From: Panulirus ornatus | Taxonomy: Eukaryota; Arthropoda; Malacostraca; Decapoda; Palinuridae | Direction: 5' to 3' | Length of the DNA stretch: 64,000 nt | Assembly: GCF_036320965.1 (NCBI RefSeq) | Contig: NC_092242.1 | Location: 65,006,020-65,070,019 of the forward strand | Part shown: one piece after another, positions 59,700-64,000 of the stretch | Position numbering within the stretch: the stretch's first letter is position 1 | Layout: the number at the start of each line of letters is the position of its first letter | The notes under the pieces: model-generated | Seen by the model: only the letters and a program-made list of their open reading frames with translations | The model's database searches: none | Told to the model about the DNA's origin: nothing | Position numbers and translations under genes: made by a program

Positions 59700-61780
59700 A
59701 AACAGCATATCGTTTTGCGTCTTAAAGGAACTTCCAATGTTACCTTGGTTACAGAATTAACTGAACTTTCTATTCTTGTTGATGACTTGCTCTGATCCTG
59801 TTTTCCAGTAGTTAACTTTCCTGTTTTTGCAGGTAAGAACTGTTTCTTTCAAACCACCTTTTACATTTCTTTCCATGTAAACTCAATCCCCTGCTCCTTT
59901 TCCTCCTTGTAGCCTTCCTAAGCCCAGGTACTCCTGTATGTAACATTTCATGCACGTTTCCTCTTGAAGGTAACCATCCTGAGCACTTTTCTCTTCCTAG
60001 CTTTACCTCTAATTGGCTACCTTTTTTTCTGCTGTAGGTTACTTCCTGTACTTATTGTTATCCCATTCTTAATGCCCTATGCACATTTTCCTCTCTTGGG
60101 TCACCTCCCATTCCCCCTTCAGTTAAGCACTTCAAAGGTCCCTTTATTTACTTGGATGGTTTCCATGGCTCCTTTCCTTGGATGGTTTCCTTTGCCCCCC
60201 TCCTTTCGTGGTTTCTGTGGCCCCATCTCCTTACTTGGATGGTTTCCTGGGCACCTTTCCTTCCTTGGGTAGTTTACTTGGCACCTCTCCATACTTTGTT
60301 AGTTTCTTTGGCCCTTCATGCTATGGTAGTTTTCATGGCTCTTCATGCTTTGGTAGTTTCCTTGGACCTTCATGCTATGGTAGTTTTCATGCTTTGGTAG
60401 TTTCTTTGGCCCTTCTCCATTCTTTGGTAGTTTCCTTGGCTCCTCTCTTTACTCAAGATCTCTGGAGTGAGAAGATCTATGGCCTTCAATCCATGCTTGG
60501 GTAATCTCCTTAGCCCCTTTACATACTTTTGTCACCTTGGCCTTATTCCATTTGTAGGTAGCCTGCTTGGATCTTGTCTATACTTGGGTAACTTTCTAAG
60601 CCCCTCTTTATACTTGGGGTAACTTCTTAGCTCCTCTTCATACTTAGGTGACCTTGGCCTCTCCTTATACTTGGGTAATCTTGGCCCCCTTCCATGAATA
60701 ACCTTTGTTCTTTCCAAAATTGAGTACCTTGGCCCTTTGCCATACTTGGGTGACCTTGTCCTCTTTCCATACGCTGGAAACCTTGGTCTGTACTAAGAAG
60801 ATAAATTCCTTTATCCCCCTCTCCATACTTGGTAATGTCTATTACCCCTTTTCATACTGAAGTAAACTCTCTGAATTCTCTTTATTCTTCAGGAACCTCC
60901 TTGTTGCTCCTGATTCAGGTAACCTCCTTGGCCCCTGTCAGTGTTTAGGTAACTGGTTTCTCACCTTATTTGGATAACTTCTTTGGCTCTTGGGTAATCT
61001 TGGCCCCTCTCTTTACATGGTAGCCTTGGTCCCCACCTTACTGGAGTAACCTTTTTGCCCATCTTTACCTGGGTAACTGTGGCCCTCCATACTTGGATAA
61101 CCTTCTTGGCCCTTCTCTGTCCTTTGGTAACCATGGCCCCATTCCTTACCAGAGTAGCCCCCTTTGCCTCTTTCCTTACTTAGATAGTATCATAGTCCCT
61201 CACCTACCATAGGGTTAACCTTGGCCTCTCACCTTACTTACGTTTGTCCTTGGTTCCTCTCTTTATGTAAAGGCAAAATCCTTGGCCCTTCGATATACTT
61301 ATGTAAGATCTTGGCCCCACTCCTTACATGTATAACCTCTTTGGCTCCATACTTGAGTGGTGTAATGTACTTGGCCCCACCCCTTATTTGTTTAATCTTG
61401 TTAGGCTTTCGTTGCTTGCATAGCCTCCCAGGCCCTTTCTTTGAGTTGTTTCCCATGTCTTTCCTTACAAAGATAACTTCCTTGGTTCCTTTTATAAATG
61501 TAATCTCCCTGGCTTTACTCCATATTTTACTGTACTAATTTTTCCATAGATTGGTAATCTCTCTTGCTTGTCACCTTATTTTTGAACAAAACTTTTGACT
61601 TTTCTTTGGTAGTCTTTGCCTTCTTGATTTAGAAACCTCCCTGGCTTAAGACTTGAGTTTCTTTCTTGGCCCATCTTATGTCTTGGGTATGGTAATCACC
61701 ATGGCCTGTCTCCTGTGTAAAGTTGCTTCTTTAGCCCCTTTTTAGGCAGCCTGCATTTTTCTTTTTTAGCCCTCATGTCT
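59700..61780 (+). repeat. diverged minisatellite, CCATACTTGGGTAACCTTGGCC type
   Basis: Units of about 28-35 bp resembling CCCCTCTCCATACTTGGGTA plus ACCTTGG recur throughout, for example at 60,290, 60,600-60,760 and 61,090. Divergence is high but the period is visible by eye. The open frames here (60,152-60,504; 61,221-61,538) are products of the repeat. Confidence 0.8.
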
Positions 61781-64000
61781 CTGCTCTTAAGTCACCATTG
61801 ATCTCATGTCTGAAGGTGGCTTTGATGGTCTCTCTCCTGTCTGTCTTACTAGACCTCCATGGCTCTTTCCCTCTCATAGGTGACATTTGATCCCTCTCCT
61901 GGCATAGAGAAACTCGGTTATGTCTTCTCTTTGCTCAGAAAAACTCAGTGGTCCCCTCTTGGGTTAGAAAACCTCATTGGTCCCTCATGTGGCTTAGAGG
62001 AACTCGGTGTTCTTTCTCCTGGCTTAAGAGAACCTAAGTGACCCTTCTTCTGGCTTAGAGAACCTCGGTGACCCTTCTTCTGGCTTAGAGAACCTCAGTG
62101 ACCCTTCTTCTGGCTTGGGGAACCTCAGTTGTCCCTCTCCAGGCTTAGACAGCCTCTGTGTTGCCTCTTCTGGCTTAGAGAGCTGCAATGGTCCCTCTCA
62201 TGGCTTAGGGAATTGCAATAGTCCCTTCCCTGGCTTAAGAGAACGTCAGTGGTCCCTCTTCTGGCTTAAGAACCTTAGTGGTCCCTCTTCTGGCTTAAGA
62301 ACCTTAGTGGTCCCTCTCCTGGCTTAGAAAACCTCAGTGGTACCTCTCCTTGCTTAAGAGATCTGCACTGGTCCCTCTCCTGGCTTGGAGAATCTAAGAA
62401 GTCCCTCTTCTTGCTTAGAGAACCTTGTTTGCCCCTCTCCTGGGTTAAAGGATTTCCTTGGTCCCCTCTACTGGCTTAGAGAACGTCACTGGTTTATCTG
62501 GATTGGAGAACCTTAGTGGTACTTCCCCTGGATTGGAGAACCTCAGTGGTACCTCTCTTGGATTGGAGAACCTTGGGTACTTCCCCTGGATTGAGGGAAT
62601 TGCAGTGGTCCCTCTCCTGGCAGAGAATCTCATTGGTCCTTCTCTTGGCTTAGAAAACCTAATTTGTCCCTCTTCTGGCTTAGAGAACCTTACTTATCCC
62701 TCTGTTGGGGTAAGTGGTCTCTCTTGGTGCAGACAACCTCGATGGTCTCTCTTGGCTAAGAGAAACTCATTGCTCTCTTACCTTAGAGAACCTCAGTGGT
62801 CTTTTAGCTTAGAGAACTTCAGTGGTCTCTCCTAGCTTAAAGAACCTCAGTGGTCCCTCTCTCGGCTTAAGAGAACCTTATTGGTCCCTACCCCGGCTAG
62901 GAGAACCTCGATAGTCTTTCTCCTGGCTTCGAGAACATCAGTGATCCATCTTCTTGCTTAGAGAACCTTATTTGCCCCTCTCCTGGGTTTAGAATTTTCA
63001 GTGGTCCCTCTACTGGCTCAGAGAACGTCACTGGCTCATCTCCTGGATTAGAGAACCTTATTGGTACCTCCTCTGGAGTAAGACGACTGCAGTGGTCCCT
63101 TTCCTTGCTTAGAATATCTCGGTCATTCTCTTGGCTTAGAGAACCTATTTTGTCCCTCTTCTGGCTTAGAGAACCTTGGCCCTCTCTTGGGTTAGAGATT
63201 CTCAGTGGTACCTCTGGCTTGAGGAACCTCTGTGGTCCCACTCATGGTAGAAAGATCCTCAGTGGTCTCTTTCCTGGCTGAGAGAACCTCAGTAGTCTCT
63301 CTCCTGGCTGAGAGAACTTCATTGGTCTCTCTTGGCCTAGAGAACTTCATTGGGCTGTCTTGGCCTAGAGAACCTCATTGGGCTGTCTTGGCCGAGAGAA
63401 CCTCATTGGTCTCTCTTGGCCTAGAGAACCTCATTGGTCTCTTGGCAGAGAGAACCTCATTGGTCTCTTGGCCCAGAGGACCTCATTGGTCTCTTGGCCC
63501 AGAGAACCTCATTGGTCTCTTGGCCCAGAGAATCTCGTTGGTCTCGGCCCAGAGAACCTCGTTGGTCTCGGCCCAGAGAACCTCATTGGTCTCTTGGCCC
63601 AGAGAACTTCATTGGTCTCTTGGCCCAGAGAACCTCATTGATCTCTTGGCCTAGAGAACTTCATTGGTCTCTCTTGGCCTGCCTAGAGAACCTCATTGGT
63701 CTCTTGGCCTAGAGAACATCATTGGTCTCTCGGCCTAGAGAACCTCTGGTCTCTCGGTCTAGAGGTCCTTTGGTCTCTCTTGGCCTAAAGAACCTCTGGT
63801 CTCCTAGGTTAGAGAACCTCAGTGGTCTCTCCTAGGTTAGAGAACCTCAGTGGTCTCCTAGCTTAGAGAACCTTAGTGCTCTCTCCTAGGTTACAGAACC
63901 TCAGTGGTCTCCTAGCTTAGAGAACCTCGGTGGTCTCTCCTAGCTTAGAGAACCTCGGTGGTCTCTCCTAGCTTAGAGAACCTCGGTGGTCTCTCCTAGC
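61781..64000 (+). repeat. minisatellite, CTGGCTTAGAGAACCTCAGTGGT type, continues past the window
   Basis: The unit resembles GGTCCCTCTTCTGGCTTAGA plus GAACCTCAGT (30 bp around 62,040-62,130). It shortens to 26 bp at 63,420-63,620 (CTCTTGGCCCAGAGAACCTC core) and is 28 bp at the right edge (GGTGGTCTCTCCTAGCTTAG core). Homogeneity increases rightward; the last three units are nearly identical. More than 70 units. The long plus-strand frames are repeat artefacts. Confidence 0.93.

Noticed and set aside
60152..63712. Several 80-140-codon plus-strand frames in the right-hand minisatellite
   Set aside because: Units of 26-30 bp without stops keep all three plus frames open; the peptides are the same repeat read in shifted frames.

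Overview
The window looks like eukaryotic nuclear DNA from an arthropod, most probably a decapod crustacean. The reasons are spliced GT-AG exons, very dense (AT)n, (GA)n and (GT)n microsatellites, RTE-like and CR1-like non-LTR retrotransposon debris, a eukaryotic tRNA with internal promoter boxes, and TTLL15-like exons. The species assignment is an inference from repeat style; nothing in the window proves it.

Layout. 1-8.1 kb: a retrotransposon 3' end (family R1), CR1-like debris, short dispersed repeats (R2, R4, R5), a 66-bp tandem array and a 361-bp-offset duplication. 8.1-12.8 kb: the only confident protein-coding gene, a four-exon TTLL (tubulin-tyrosine-ligase-like) gene on the minus strand. 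All splice junctions can be read and they join in frame to 521 residues. 13.0-13.7 kb: a perfect 324-bp palindrome of AT tracts and R2 ends, next to a longer R2 copy. 14-28 kb: intergenic DNA with AT/GA/GT tracts, several different degenerate minisatellites and a second R1 copy. 28-42 kb: mostly featureless AT-rich DNA with two highly decayed minisatellite-like zones. 42.4-44.1 kb: a broken IS630/mariner-type transposase, then a CR1-like reverse transcriptase fossil. 47.3-50.4 kb: an R1/R2/R3 cluster, including two R1 copies placed tail to tail. 50,966-51,038: a complete tRNA-Phe(GAA). 52.4-53.3 kb: another CR1-like fossil. 54.2-55.1 kb: GA tract, a perfect 30-bp duplication and a G-rich decayed array. 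55-58 kb: CpG-richer DNA with one weak candidate exon. 59.7-64 kb: a large minisatellite of about 26-30-bp units that becomes more homogeneous toward the right edge and runs off the window.

How the parts relate. The two functional genes (TTLL and tRNA-Phe) appear unrelated. The most interesting system-level signal is in the repeats. The R1 LINE and the short R2 element end in a similar hairpin followed by A-rich and (TA)n sequence, and R1, R2 and R3 copies sit inside or against (AT)n tracts, often on both sides. This suggests a LINE with short partner elements that inserts into, or seeds, AT microsatellites. All statements come from reading the sequence; no database search or alignment program was run.
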